From positions 620,001 to 684,000 of the forward strand of contig NZ_JACHEB010000001.1 in NCBI RefSeq assembly GCF_014201335.1: 64,000 bases of DNA, written 5' to 3'. Shown here one piece after another: positions 8,291-15,473 of the stretch; within the stretch, counting starts at the first letter, position 1, and each line of letters begins with the position of its first letter. The stretch is from Tunturiibacter gelidiferens (GTDB lineage: Bacteria; Acidobacteriota; Terriglobia; Terriglobales; Acidobacteriaceae). The notes under the pieces are model-generated. The model worked only from the letters and a program-made list of their open reading frames with translations, searched no databases and was not told the DNA's origin. The position numbers were made by a program, and so were the translations under genes.

Positions 8291-9082
8291 TTATCGAAGC
8301 TCCGCCAGATTAGCCCGCAGCTTTCGCGTGGCCCGGAACAACGTATTCTTGGCCGTCTCTTCCGTCGTGCTCAACATCTCGCCAATCGTCCGCAGCTTCA
8401 GCCCCTGGTAGTGCTTCAGCTCAAACACAGTTCGCTCCCGCGGCGTCAGCTTGCTCAAAGCATCGCTGATCCGCTCACTCATCACCTTCCGGTCCAGCTC
8501 CCGGCCCGGGTTCGCCATCGCCCGGTCGTCCGTGATGTTGGCCATCAGGTCCATCTCATCGCCACTGGCATCCAACACCGTCGCCGGATCTTCCCTGCGG
8601 CTCTTGCGCCGCCTCAGCTGATCCAGGCAAAGGTTCGTCACAATCCGGTAAAGCCACGTATAAAAGCTGCATTCGAACCGGAAGTTCCCCAGGTGTCGAT
8701 AAGCCTTGATGAAGGCCTCTTGGTGAACATCCTGCGCATCCTGCTCATTTCCAAGCATATGCAGCGCCAGTCGAAGCACAGACTGGTCATATCGCCGCAC
8801 CAGAGCATCGAATGCTGTTCGCTGGCCCTTCTGCGCCTCGCGAATCAGTTCGTCATCTTCGGTCCGCTGTTGTGCCCGCGCGTCCAGCTGCGCCTGCGTC
8901 AGCTTGCCGCTGTTCCGGGTTCCGGGTTGAGCCGCTGCCTTTGCCATCGCTGGCAACGATTCTACCGCTGTTCCGCCAATCAGTCCCGCAGCAAACGGAC
9001 TAGCGTGCCGTTTTCGGAGCCCCACAGCAAGCGGAGAAGACAACTCCCCGCCAGGATTCAATCCAGCAGCTTCTAAATTCAT
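8291..9082 (-). CDS. ECF RNA polymerase sigma factor
   Basis: 263 residues. Region 2 runs from about residue 85 (FDALVRRYDQSVLRLALHML through NEQDAQDVHQEAFIKAYRHL to FYTWLYRIVTNLCLDQLRRR), and region 4 is near the end (LTPRERTVFELKHYQG, then LRTIGEMLSTTEETAKNTLF). This is a sigma-E-like ECF factor. The first 75 or so residues are an extension of low conservation that the family usually lacks; an internal start (MAKAAAQPG, residue 46) is possible. A GGAG ribosome binding site precedes the ATG at 9080-9082 but lies inside a perfect palindrome. The gene leads a cluster with a membrane anti-sigma factor and a PDZ protein. Confidence 0.92.
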   Translation of the reverse strand: MNLEAAGLNPGGELSSPLAVGLRKRHASPFAAGLIGGTAVESLPAMAKAAAQPGTRNSGKLTQAQLDARAQQRTEDDELIREAQKGQRTAFDALVRRYDQSVLRLALHMLGNEQDAQDVHQEAFIKAYRHLGNFRFECSFYTWLYRIVTNLCLDQLRRRKSRREDPATVLDASGDEMDLMANITDDRAMANPGRELDRKVMSERISDALSKLTPRERTVFELKHYQGLKLRTIGEMLSTTEETAKNTLFRATRKLRANLAELR

Positions 9083-9086
9083 CGTT

Positions 9087-9102
9087 CTGACTCCGGAGTC
9101 AG
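9087..9102. promoter_or_regulatory. Perfect 16-bp palindrome over the sigma factor ribosome binding site
   Basis: CTGACTCCGGAGTCAG is identical to its reverse complement. Read on the minus strand it ends four bases before the sigma factor ATG and contains the GGAG that should serve as ribosome binding site. As RNA it can fold into a 6-bp stem with a CCGG loop that would hide the GGAG; as DNA it could be a protein-binding site. Either use is inference. Confidence 0.6.
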
Positions 9103-9203
9103 GAAATCGAAGTACACCTCGATAGACCCCAAAACTTCCGAAAGGTGAGCATCACCAGATACCACCAAAGGGGGAGCCGCCCCTCCATCCAACCCATAAC
9201 ACT

Positions 9204-9280
9204 CGTCATCTCGACCCTGAGCGAAGTCGAACGGGCGGCGCACTTTGCCGCCGCAGTGGAGACACCCCCGTATTTCGCAT
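9204..9280. repeat. Dispersed hairpin repeat, family B, copy 1
   Basis: Noncoding segment containing TCATCTCGACC, a GGCGGC/GCCGCC hairpin (9234-9239 with 9247-9252) and GCAGTGGAGA followed by CCCCGTATTT. The same blocks in the same order, around a different hairpin sequence, recur at 36605-36670. The rest of the 278-bp gap between the sigma factor and the RNase H gene holds nothing else that I recognise. Confidence 0.7.
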
Positions 9281-9360
9281 CCACCTTAGCGGTTGTCCGA
9301 CCGTCTCGATCCATCGACTGCCAAAGTCACCGAAGCCCCACTATCCGGTAAACTCACCCA

Positions 9361-10053
9361 ATGCCTCCCCGTCCGACCGCAGCTCCCAGCCTCTTCTCCG
9401 AAACCCCCATCTCCAATCCGCCCGCCACAAAAAAGACCGATTGGATCAACGCCCACTGCGACGGAGGAGCCCGCGGCAACCCCGGCCCCGCCGGCTACGG
9501 CGCCCTCATCCAGGACAACGAAGGCACCGTCCTCGCCGAACTCGCCGAGTTCCTCGGCATGCGCACTAACAACTACGCCGAATACTCCGGCCTCCTCGGT
9601 TGCCTCCAGTACGCTCTCGACCACCACCACCCTCGCCTCCGCGTCGTCTCCGACTCCGAGCTAATGGTCAAGCAGATCCAAGGCAAATATCAGGTCAAAA
9701 GCCCCGACCTCAAGCCACTCTATGAAGAGGCAAAAAACCGCATCGCCAAACTCGAAGCCTTCGAGATCACCCACGCTCTGCGTCACAAAAACAAGGACGC
9801 CGACCGTCTCGCCAACGAGGCCATGGACCGCGGAATGCGCCGAGGCCCCGCCATTGGCTCAAGCTCCCCCAGCCAGCCCGCCGCCCCTCCAATCATCAAA
9901 GCCAATCCCTACCCCACCAAATCCGAAGCCCCACCCAACCCCTACGCCAAAGCCGACACCATGCTCCGCGGCTTCACCAAAGACGGCGTAGTCCACATCC
10001 TCGGCGGCGCAACCCTCCCCGACGGCATCTTCGTCAAAATCATCCGCGAATAA
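9361..10053 (+). CDS. RNase H family protein
   Basis: 230 residues. The RNase HI-type core spans about residues 28-155: CDGGARGNPGPAGYG (first Asp), NNYAEYSGLLG (Glu), RVVSDSELMVKQI (Asp) and KNKDADRLANEAMD (last Asp). All four acidic metal ligands are present, so it should cleave RNA in RNA-DNA hybrids. It is of the short, reverse-transcriptase-like RNase H class. About 75 residues rich in Pro/Ala follow, ending in a small conserved-looking block (FTKDGVVHILGGATLPDGIF) whose role is unknown. It converges on the OsmC-like gene with 3 bp between stops. Confidence 0.9.
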   Translation: MPPRPTAAPSLFSETPISNPPATKKTDWINAHCDGGARGNPGPAGYGALIQDNEGTVLAELAEFLGMRTNNYAEYSGLLGCLQYALDHHHPRLRVVSDSELMVKQIQGKYQVKSPDLKPLYEEAKNRIAKLEAFEITHALRHKNKDADRLANEAMDRGMRRGPAIGSSSPSQPAAPPIIKANPYPTKSEAPPNPYAKADTMLRGFTKDGVVHILGGATLPDGIFVKIIRE

Positions 10054-10056
10054 AAC

Positions 10057-10485
10057 CTACTTGCTCGAGACGTCCACGCTCGAATCATTCGCGTATTCGA
10101 TCCTGAAGTCGATCTGGGCGGCCTTCTCCAGCATCTTCGAGACCGAACAGTACTTGTTCTTCGAGAGTTCAACCGCATCTTCGGCAGCCTTCTTTGAGAC
10201 AGCACCGCCAATCCTGTAAGTCAGCATGATCCTTGTAAACACCCGAGGCGGCGCAGCGGACTGTTCAGCGGTTGCAGACACAGTAAGGCCGGTCAGGGGC
10301 TCGCGCTTCTTTTTGAGAATCGAAACGACATCGACGGAGGTGCAACTGCAAAGTGCCATCAGCACCGCCTCCATTGGTGAAGGGCCGTTGGCGTGCCGGT
10401 CGCCGGCATCGAAAATGACGCTATGGCCACTTTCGGACCGCCCCTCAAATTCCATCTCCTTCGTCCAAACTGTCTCAGCAATCAT
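10057..10485 (-). CDS. OsmC family protein
   Basis: 142 residues from the ATG at 10483-10485, preferred over an ATG seven codons upstream because GGGGAG lies eight bases before it. The two OsmC cysteines are present in MALCSCTSVDVVSIL and NKYCSVSKML; in this family they reduce organic hydroperoxides. The sequence GDRHANGPSPMEAVL is the family's active-site loop. It is in the same orientation as the MarR gene that lies upstream, with about 75 bp between them, so a MarR/OsmC peroxide response unit is plausible. Confidence 0.9.
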   Translation of the reverse strand: MIAETVWTKEMEFEGRSESGHSVIFDAGDRHANGPSPMEAVLMALCSCTSVDVVSILKKKREPLTGLTVSATAEQSAAPPRVFTRIMLTYRIGGAVSKKAAEDAVELSKNKYCSVSKMLEKAAQIDFRIEYANDSSVDVSSK

Positions 10486-10559
10486 TAGTCGCTCCCCTGA
10501 ATTCATCGGACACTCGATTAATCTTGGTCCGTTATCAAATTATCGACTTAGGAATAAGC

Positions 10560-11018
10560 TCAGCGTCCCGCAGCAGCGATCCGCGCACAAAGCTCTTCCA
10601 CCGCCGTCATCTGCGTCAGCATGGTTTCCAACTTCTGTGCCCCCACACCATCCTCAAATCGCCGCTGCATTCGATCCAGAATCCCCATCACCCTCACCGC
10701 TCGCCTCTTCCCCAGCGGCTTGAGCAGCAACTGCACCGCCCGCGCATCCTCCGGATCGATCCTCCGCTCCACCAGACCCTTCGCCTCAAGCGACGAGATG
10801 CAATGACTCACATTGCTTCGCGTAGTCTCAAACGCCTCCGCCAGAGCCGACGGCTTGATCTGCCCGCGCTTCTCAAAGAAGATCGCCGCCAACACCATCG
10901 CCTCAAACGCAGTCACCTCCTCATCTTGGAGCACAAGATTTAGTGAAGCATCCATTCTCCGCGCAATCCGGCTAGCCTGAAACACCGGGCTCTGCCGCAA
11001 AAAAGCTTCGATCCGCAT
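10560..11018 (-). CDS. MarR family transcriptional regulator
   Basis: 152 residues with the winged-helix core of MarR proteins: IKPSALAEAFETTRSNVSHC as helix-turn-helix, then SSLEAKGLVERRIDPEDARA as the wing, with long helices at both ends. GGAGAAGAGG precedes the ATG. It is divergent from the TonB-dependent receptor and upstream of the osmC-like gene on its own strand, so it could regulate either. The effector is unknown. Confidence 0.9.
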   Translation of the reverse strand: MRIEAFLRQSPVFQASRIARRMDASLNLVLQDEEVTAFEAMVLAAIFFEKRGQIKPSALAEAFETTRSNVSHCISSLEAKGLVERRIDPEDARAVQLLLKPLGKRRAVRVMGILDRMQRRFEDGVGAQKLETMLTQMTAVEELCARIAAAGR

Positions 11019-11128
11019 CGCACCTCTTCTCCGGCAGATAATTGATTAATTCAACTATTTATAACAAAACAAAACTACCTCCACTCGTCCCTCAACCCGG
11101 CGCATTATCGTTTTGGACACCGGACCCT
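11019..11128. promoter_or_regulatory. AT-rich divergent promoter region
   Basis: The gap between the MarR and TonB-receptor starts contains an AT-rich island at about 11038-11075 (ATAATTGATTAATTCAACT, then TATTTATAAC) in an otherwise GC-rich sequence. It includes TTGA and TCAA half-sites five bases apart. It is the likely promoter pair and may hold the MarR operator; the exact site is not clear. Confidence 0.45.
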
Positions 11129-12994
11129 ATGAAAACAACTTTAGCCTACCTGCCTCTCTGTCTGATCTATCTGAGCGCCGCCGCCCAACAGCCCCAGCAA
11201 GCACCCACTCCATCGCCATCCCCAAACAAACCCGCACCCATCGCCCAAAGCATCTCCGTCACCACCACCCTCGAGCCACTCCCCCTCGCCGAGAGCGACC
11301 GCTCCGTCAACCTCATCTCCCCACGCGACCAGCCCCTCGTCTCAAACTCCGTCGTCGACTACCTCCGCCAAGACTCTTCTCTCAACCTGCAAGCCCGTGC
11401 AGCCAACGGCGTCCAGGCCGACCTCTCCCTCCGCGGCACCACCTTCGAGCAGTCCCTCATCCTTCTCAACGGCCTCCGCATCAACGATCCCGAAACCGGC
11501 CATCTCAATCTCGACATCCCCGTCCCCCTCGACGCCGTCACGCGCATCGACATCCTGCACGGCTCAGGCAGCACCTTCTACGGCTCCGACGCTATCGGCG
11601 GGGCCGTCAACCTCCTCACCCAGCCTCCAGCCCCAGGCCTCACCGTCATTGGCAGCGCGGGCGGCGGCAGCTATTCCTCCATCGAGCAGCACCTCCGCGC
11701 CTCCTACACTCAGGGCCCCGTGGCCACCCAGCTCACCGGCAGTCGCGACACCTCCGACGGCTTCATTCCCGACCGCAACTACTCAAGCAACGCGCTAGCC
11801 TCCGAGACCTGGCTAACCCTAAAGCCCGGCACAACCGACATCCTCCTCGCCACCAGCGACCGCCCCTACGGAGCCAACCTCTTCTACGGCCCTTACGACT
11901 CATGGGAGCGCACCAAAGGCTGGTTCGCCAGCATTCAGCAGCAGTTGGGCCAGAAGACCGCCGCCAGCTATGGCTACCGCCGCCACACCGACCTCTTCGT
12001 CCTCTTCGCCGACCAGCCCCAGATCTACGAAAATAACCACATCACCACCAGCTACGAAGCCGCCCTCCGCCGCGCCGACAACCTCACCCCCAACACCACC
12101 CTCTCCTACGGCCTCGAAGCCGACGGCGACTCCATCCACTCCAACTCACTCGGCCAACACGCCCGCAACCAGGGCGCAGGCTACGTCAACCTCAGCCTCC
12201 GCACACTCGGCCGCTTCTCCCTCTCGCTCGGAGCACGCGACGAAGTCCTCTCCAGCAATGGCAATGTCTTCTCCCCCAGCATCGCCGCCGCTTACACCCT
12301 CACCCACACCACGCGCCTCAGAGCCTCCGCTGGCCACGGCTTCCGGCTCCCCACCTACGTCGACCTCTACTACTCAGACCCCACCACCATCGGCAATCCC
12401 AACCTCAAACCCGAGTCCTCCTGGAGCTACGAAGCCGGCCTCGACTGGACCCCCACAAACGGCCGCCTAACACTCACTGCCACCGGCTTCCGCCTCCAGC
12501 AAAAAGACACCATCGACTACTCCAAACTCGCCCTCGCCACCCCGGCCCTCACCTTCGCGGAGCCCTACCAAGCAGTCAACATCCAGAACCTCAACATCAC
12601 TGGAGCCGAAACCACTCTCCGCCTACGTCTCACTACCACGCAGCAGCTACAGTTCAGCTACGCCGCCGCCCACGCAGCATCCCCACCACCCAACCTCATC
12701 TCCGAATATGCCTACAACTACGCTGCGCAAAACGCCATCTTCGCCTGGAACGGAACCCTCCCTGGCAGCATTGGCCACCAGATCAACGCCCACACCCAGG
12801 TCAACGTCGTCCAGCGCACCCAGCACACCGCCTATCCGCTCTGGGACATCGCCCTCTCCCGCAACACTGGTCGTTTACGCCCCTACCTGCGCCTGCTCAA
12901 CCTCAGCAACACCGGCTACCAGGAGATCCCACAAGTCCCCCTGCAAGGCCGCACCATCATCGCCGGCACCGAGTTCAACTGGTCACGCCGATAG
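11129..12994 (+). CDS. TonB-dependent outer membrane receptor
   Basis: 621 residues from the ATG at 11129, chosen because a signal peptide (TLAYLPLCLIYLSAAAQQ) starts there; the frame is open for 29 codons upstream but with no signal-like sequence. The plug domain follows (SVVDYLRQDSSLNLQARA, TFEQSLILLNGLRINDPETG, DAVTRIDILHGSGSTFYGSD), then a beta-barrel ending in an aromatic residue pattern (GTEFNWSRR). It resembles the BtuB/siderophore receptor class but the ligand cannot be read from sequence. The short Pro-rich linker after the signal peptide is followed by a TonB-box-like stretch (AQSISVTTTLEPL). Confidence 0.93.
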   Translation: MKTTLAYLPLCLIYLSAAAQQPQQAPTPSPSPNKPAPIAQSISVTTTLEPLPLAESDRSVNLISPRDQPLVSNSVVDYLRQDSSLNLQARAANGVQADLSLRGTTFEQSLILLNGLRINDPETGHLNLDIPVPLDAVTRIDILHGSGSTFYGSDAIGGAVNLLTQPPAPGLTVIGSAGGGSYSSIEQHLRASYTQGPVATQLTGSRDTSDGFIPDRNYSSNALASETWLTLKPGTTDILLATSDRPYGANLFYGPYDSWERTKGWFASIQQQLGQKTAASYGYRRHTDLFVLFADQPQIYENNHITTSYEAALRRADNLTPNTTLSYGLEADGDSIHSNSLGQHARNQGAGYVNLSLRTLGRFSLSLGARDEVLSSNGNVFSPSIAAAYTLTHTTRLRASAGHGFRLPTYVDLYYSDPTTIGNPNLKPESSWSYEAGLDWTPTNGRLTLTATGFRLQQKDTIDYSKLALATPALTFAEPYQAVNIQNLNITGAETTLRLRLTTTQQLQFSYAAAHAASPPPNLISEYAYNYAAQNAIFAWNGTLPGSIGHQINAHTQVNVVQRTQHTAYPLWDIALSRNTGRLRPYLRLLNLSNTGYQEIPQVPLQGRTIIAGTEFNWSRR

Positions 12995-13005
12995 CGCTAC
13001 GCAGA

Positions 13006-13470
13006 TCACACCCGATGAAACGTATGCCAATGCGATATCTCTTCCACTGCAATCAAAACCAGCGTCACCATTGACAGCGCAAGCTGCACCCGCTCCGCCC
13101 TCAACTTTCGCGGTGTCAAGGGCTTCAACCGCCACTGCGCAGACGGCCGACTTCGCAGATGCCGCACATGCAACAACACTGTCAGGTTCAACAGCGCACC
13201 CACCAGCGACAGCACAATCATCGGCACACGAACCCAGTCCGTATGCAGTCGATCCCACTGCTGGCCTGCTCCAACGATGCTGGCCAGCGCACCCACCCCA
13301 ATCAAAAACCGCAGTCCATCCAACGCAACAAAAAAACTGCAAACGCTCTGCAGCACCGCGAAGAGAAAACTAGACCAGCCAATAACACCCTGGGCCTTCC
13401 CTATTTCACTCGGTATCACGCGCGACAAAGCTTCGTCAGATTCCTCCAGCTTTGCACCAGCAGTCGTCAT
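13006..13470 (-). CDS. Predicted membrane protein of unknown function
   Basis: 154 residues from the ATG at 13468-13470, which has AAGGAG ten bases upstream; the longer frame would overlap the YqeY-like gene. Three or four hydrophobic segments are present, around residues 26-66 (IGWSSFLFAVLQSVCSFFVA and LRFLIGVGALASIVGA), 82-103 (VPMIVLSLVGALLNLTVLLH) and 130-146. I recognise no domain. It follows the YqeY-like gene on the same strand. Confidence 0.72.
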   Translation of the reverse strand: MTTAGAKLEESDEALSRVIPSEIGKAQGVIGWSSFLFAVLQSVCSFFVALDGLRFLIGVGALASIVGAGQQWDRLHTDWVRVPMIVLSLVGALLNLTVLLHVRHLRSRPSAQWRLKPLTPRKLRAERVQLALSMVTLVLIAVEEISHWHTFHRV

Positions 13471-13544
13471 CGAAGCGGAACTCCTTACGAACAATTGATT
13501 CGGGCCTAGACTCGCCGGCGCCATATTTCTTGCACAATCAAAAA

Positions 13545-14024
13545 CTAGCCCTGCTTCGCCAACTCCGCCTTCACAATTTCGCTGACCAGCTTCCCATCCG
13601 CCCAAAGCCCACTCGCCATGATCCGTTGCTTGGTCACGTTCATGATCGGCCCGATATCCTTCGGCCCCGGCCTCACTCCCCCGGCATCCTTCTGCAGATA
13701 CTCAATCGCGCCATGCACTATCTGTCGAATCTCCGCCTCCTCGGCAGCCTTTGGCAGATACCCTTCGATCATCCCGATCTCCGCCTGCTCCTTCTCTGCC
13801 AGCTCCGTCCGTCCACCTTTGGTAAACGATTCCACCGACTCCCTCCGCTGCTTGATCAGCGTCGTCAGAATCTGTTGCTCCTCCGCATCGGTCAGCTTCT
13901 CGCGCTTATCGATCTCTTTGTTCCTTAGCGCCGACTTCACCATCCGCAGCGTCGTCAGCTTATGCTCGTCCTTCGCCTTCATCGCTACCACAATATCCGT
14001 CTGAATCTTCTCGCCAATCGTCAT
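13545..14024 (-). CDS. GatB/YqeY domain protein
   Basis: 159 residues from an internal ATG (MTIGEKIQTDIVVAMKAK), which matches the usual start and the roughly 150-residue length of YqeY proteins. Conserved features are the helical DEHKLTTLRMVKSALRNKEI segment and IEGYLPKAAEEAEI, with the C-terminal GPIMNVTKQRIM block. The fold is related to the tRNA-binding tail of GatB. The role is still uncertain in the family. Confidence 0.9.
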   Translation of the reverse strand: MTIGEKIQTDIVVAMKAKDEHKLTTLRMVKSALRNKEIDKREKLTDAEEQQILTTLIKQRRESVESFTKGGRTELAEKEQAEIGMIEGYLPKAAEEAEIRQIVHGAIEYLQKDAGGVRPGPKDIGPIMNVTKQRIMASGLWADGKLVSEIVKAELAKQG

Positions 14025-14102
14025 CGCATCTCCAATCAATCCTCCATTATAAGTAAGCCGAGCAACGCGAGGCCCCAAGCCGCCCGCATCACCGAAACAA
14101 GA

Positions 14103-14154
14103 TACACAAGTCACGAAGTGACCGCCCCACGCGTAGTGGGCCCGTCCGGCAGGG
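14103..14154. repeat. Dispersed double-hairpin repeat, family A, copy 1
   Basis: Noncoding element with two adjacent stem-loops: GTCAC-GAA-GTGAC at 14110-14122 and CCCAC-GCGTA-GTGGG at 14126-14140, then CCCGTCCGGCAGG. It sits between the YqeY-like and aminotransferase genes. Further copies are at 16874, 44877 and 56612. Confidence 0.8.
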
Positions 14155-14173
14155 CCCCGCTACAATAAATCCT

Positions 14174-15373
14174 ATGATCCGCAAAACACGCCTCTTCACC
14201 CCTGGTCCGACCCCTCTCCTCCCCGCCGCCCAGTTCGCCATGGCCGCGGCCGATATCCACCACCGCACTCCCGAGTTTCGCGCGATGTACACCCGAGTCC
14301 TCTCCCAGCTCAAAGAGTTCGTCGGCACCAAAAACGACGTCATCATCCTCTCGAGCTCCGGCTCCGGAGCCATGGAAGCCTCCGTCTCCAACCTGACGTC
14401 ACCCGGAGATCGCGTGCTGGTTCTGACAGCCGGCAAGTTCGGCGAGCGCTGGACCGGCATCACCAAAGCCTTCGGCTGCCACGTCGACGTCGTCAGCGCC
14501 CCTTACGGCAGCACCTTCTCCCTCGACGAAGTCAAAGCAAACCTCCACCTCGAAACCCGCGCCGTCTTCGTCCAGGCCACCGAGTCCTCCACCGGCGTCC
14601 GCCACGACATCGAAGCCATCGCCAAGCTCCTCAAATCCGAAAACTCCGAAGCTCTCCTCATCGTCGACGGCATCACCGGCCTCGGCACCTCGCACCTCGA
14701 CATGGACGCCTGGGGCATCGACGTCCTCATCGGCGGCTCGCAAAAAGCCGTCATGATTCCCCCCGGCCTCAGCTACCTCGCCGTCAGCGCCCGCGCCTGG
14801 GACCGCATGGAGGCCACCTACAACCCGCGCTACTACTTCGACCTCCGCAAGGAGCGCAAGAACGCCGCCAAGGGCGAATCCGCTTACACGCCCTCCGTCG
14901 CGCTCATCGCAGCTCTAGGCGCAGCGTTGAACTACATCGCCGCCCAGGCCGGTACGCCCGAAAAGCCCGAAGGCGACCTCGCAGAAGGCCGCAAGAAGTT
15001 AGTCGACAACGCGATCACCTGCGCCGCCATGACTCGCGCCGCAGCCACCGCACTCGGCCTCAAACTCTTCGCGCCCGTAGGCTACGAAGCCGCAGCAGCC
15101 ACCGCCATCGTAGCCCCCGAAGGTACCGACTCCGGCACCCTCGTCAAAGGCCTCAAATCGCAGTTTGCCGCCATCGTCACCGACGGCCAGGGCGAGATGA
15201 AGGGTCAGCTCTTCCGCATCGCCCACATCGGCTTCTTCGACTACATGGACACCATCGCCATCATCGGTGCTCTCGAGCAAGTCATCCACAAAACCAAATT
15301 CCCCGCACCCAACTTCACCTTCGGCAAAGGCCTCATCGCCGCCCAAACCTTCTTCGCCGAACACGCCAAATAA
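14174..15373 (+). CDS. Class V aminotransferase (alanine-glyoxylate/serine-pyruvate type)
   Basis: 399 residues. It begins with the family-typical LFTPGPTPLLPAA. The PLP cofactor region includes SSSGSGAMEASVSNL, the aspartate in IVDGITGLG and the Schiff-base lysine in IGGSQKAVMIPPG. Family members transaminate glyoxylate, pyruvate or phosphohydroxypyruvate with Ala, Ser or Glu. SerA lies 3.5 kb downstream on the same strand, so it could serve as the phosphoserine aminotransferase; this is inference. A strong hairpin terminator follows 40 bp after the stop. Confidence 0.92.
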   Translation: MIRKTRLFTPGPTPLLPAAQFAMAAADIHHRTPEFRAMYTRVLSQLKEFVGTKNDVIILSSSGSGAMEASVSNLTSPGDRVLVLTAGKFGERWTGITKAFGCHVDVVSAPYGSTFSLDEVKANLHLETRAVFVQATESSTGVRHDIEAIAKLLKSENSEALLIVDGITGLGTSHLDMDAWGIDVLIGGSQKAVMIPPGLSYLAVSARAWDRMEATYNPRYYFDLRKERKNAAKGESAYTPSVALIAALGAALNYIAAQAGTPEKPEGDLAEGRKKLVDNAITCAAMTRAAATALGLKLFAPVGYEAAAATAIVAPEGTDSGTLVKGLKSQFAAIVTDGQGEMKGQLFRIAHIGFFDYMDTIAIIGALEQVIHKTKFPAPNFTFGKGLIAAQTFFAEHAK

Positions 15374-15412
15374 CCAACAACGCCACCGTCTCAGTTTCAC
15401 CACAAAACGGGT

Positions 15413-15440
15413 GCCCACGTCCGGACTCTCGGACGTGGGC
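15413..15440 (+). terminator. Hairpin terminator after the aminotransferase
   Basis: GCCCACGTCCG (15413-15423), loop GACTCT, CGGACGTGGGC (15430-15440): an 11-bp perfect stem followed by TTTCAG. The T-run is short. It lies between the aminotransferase stop and the next start. A hairpin of similar build is at 44936-44961. Confidence 0.7.
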
Positions 15441-15473
15441 TTTCAGTATCCATGGAAGACAGAAAATCTAAAT

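Noticed and set aside
14089..14466. Minus-strand frame with the peptide CRTGPLRVGRSLRDL, and similar frames at 16641-16928, 44622-44942 and 56486-56689
   Set aside because: The shared peptide comes from the family A repeat sequence read on the minus strand. The frames run into real genes on the other strand and have no other conserved protein feature.
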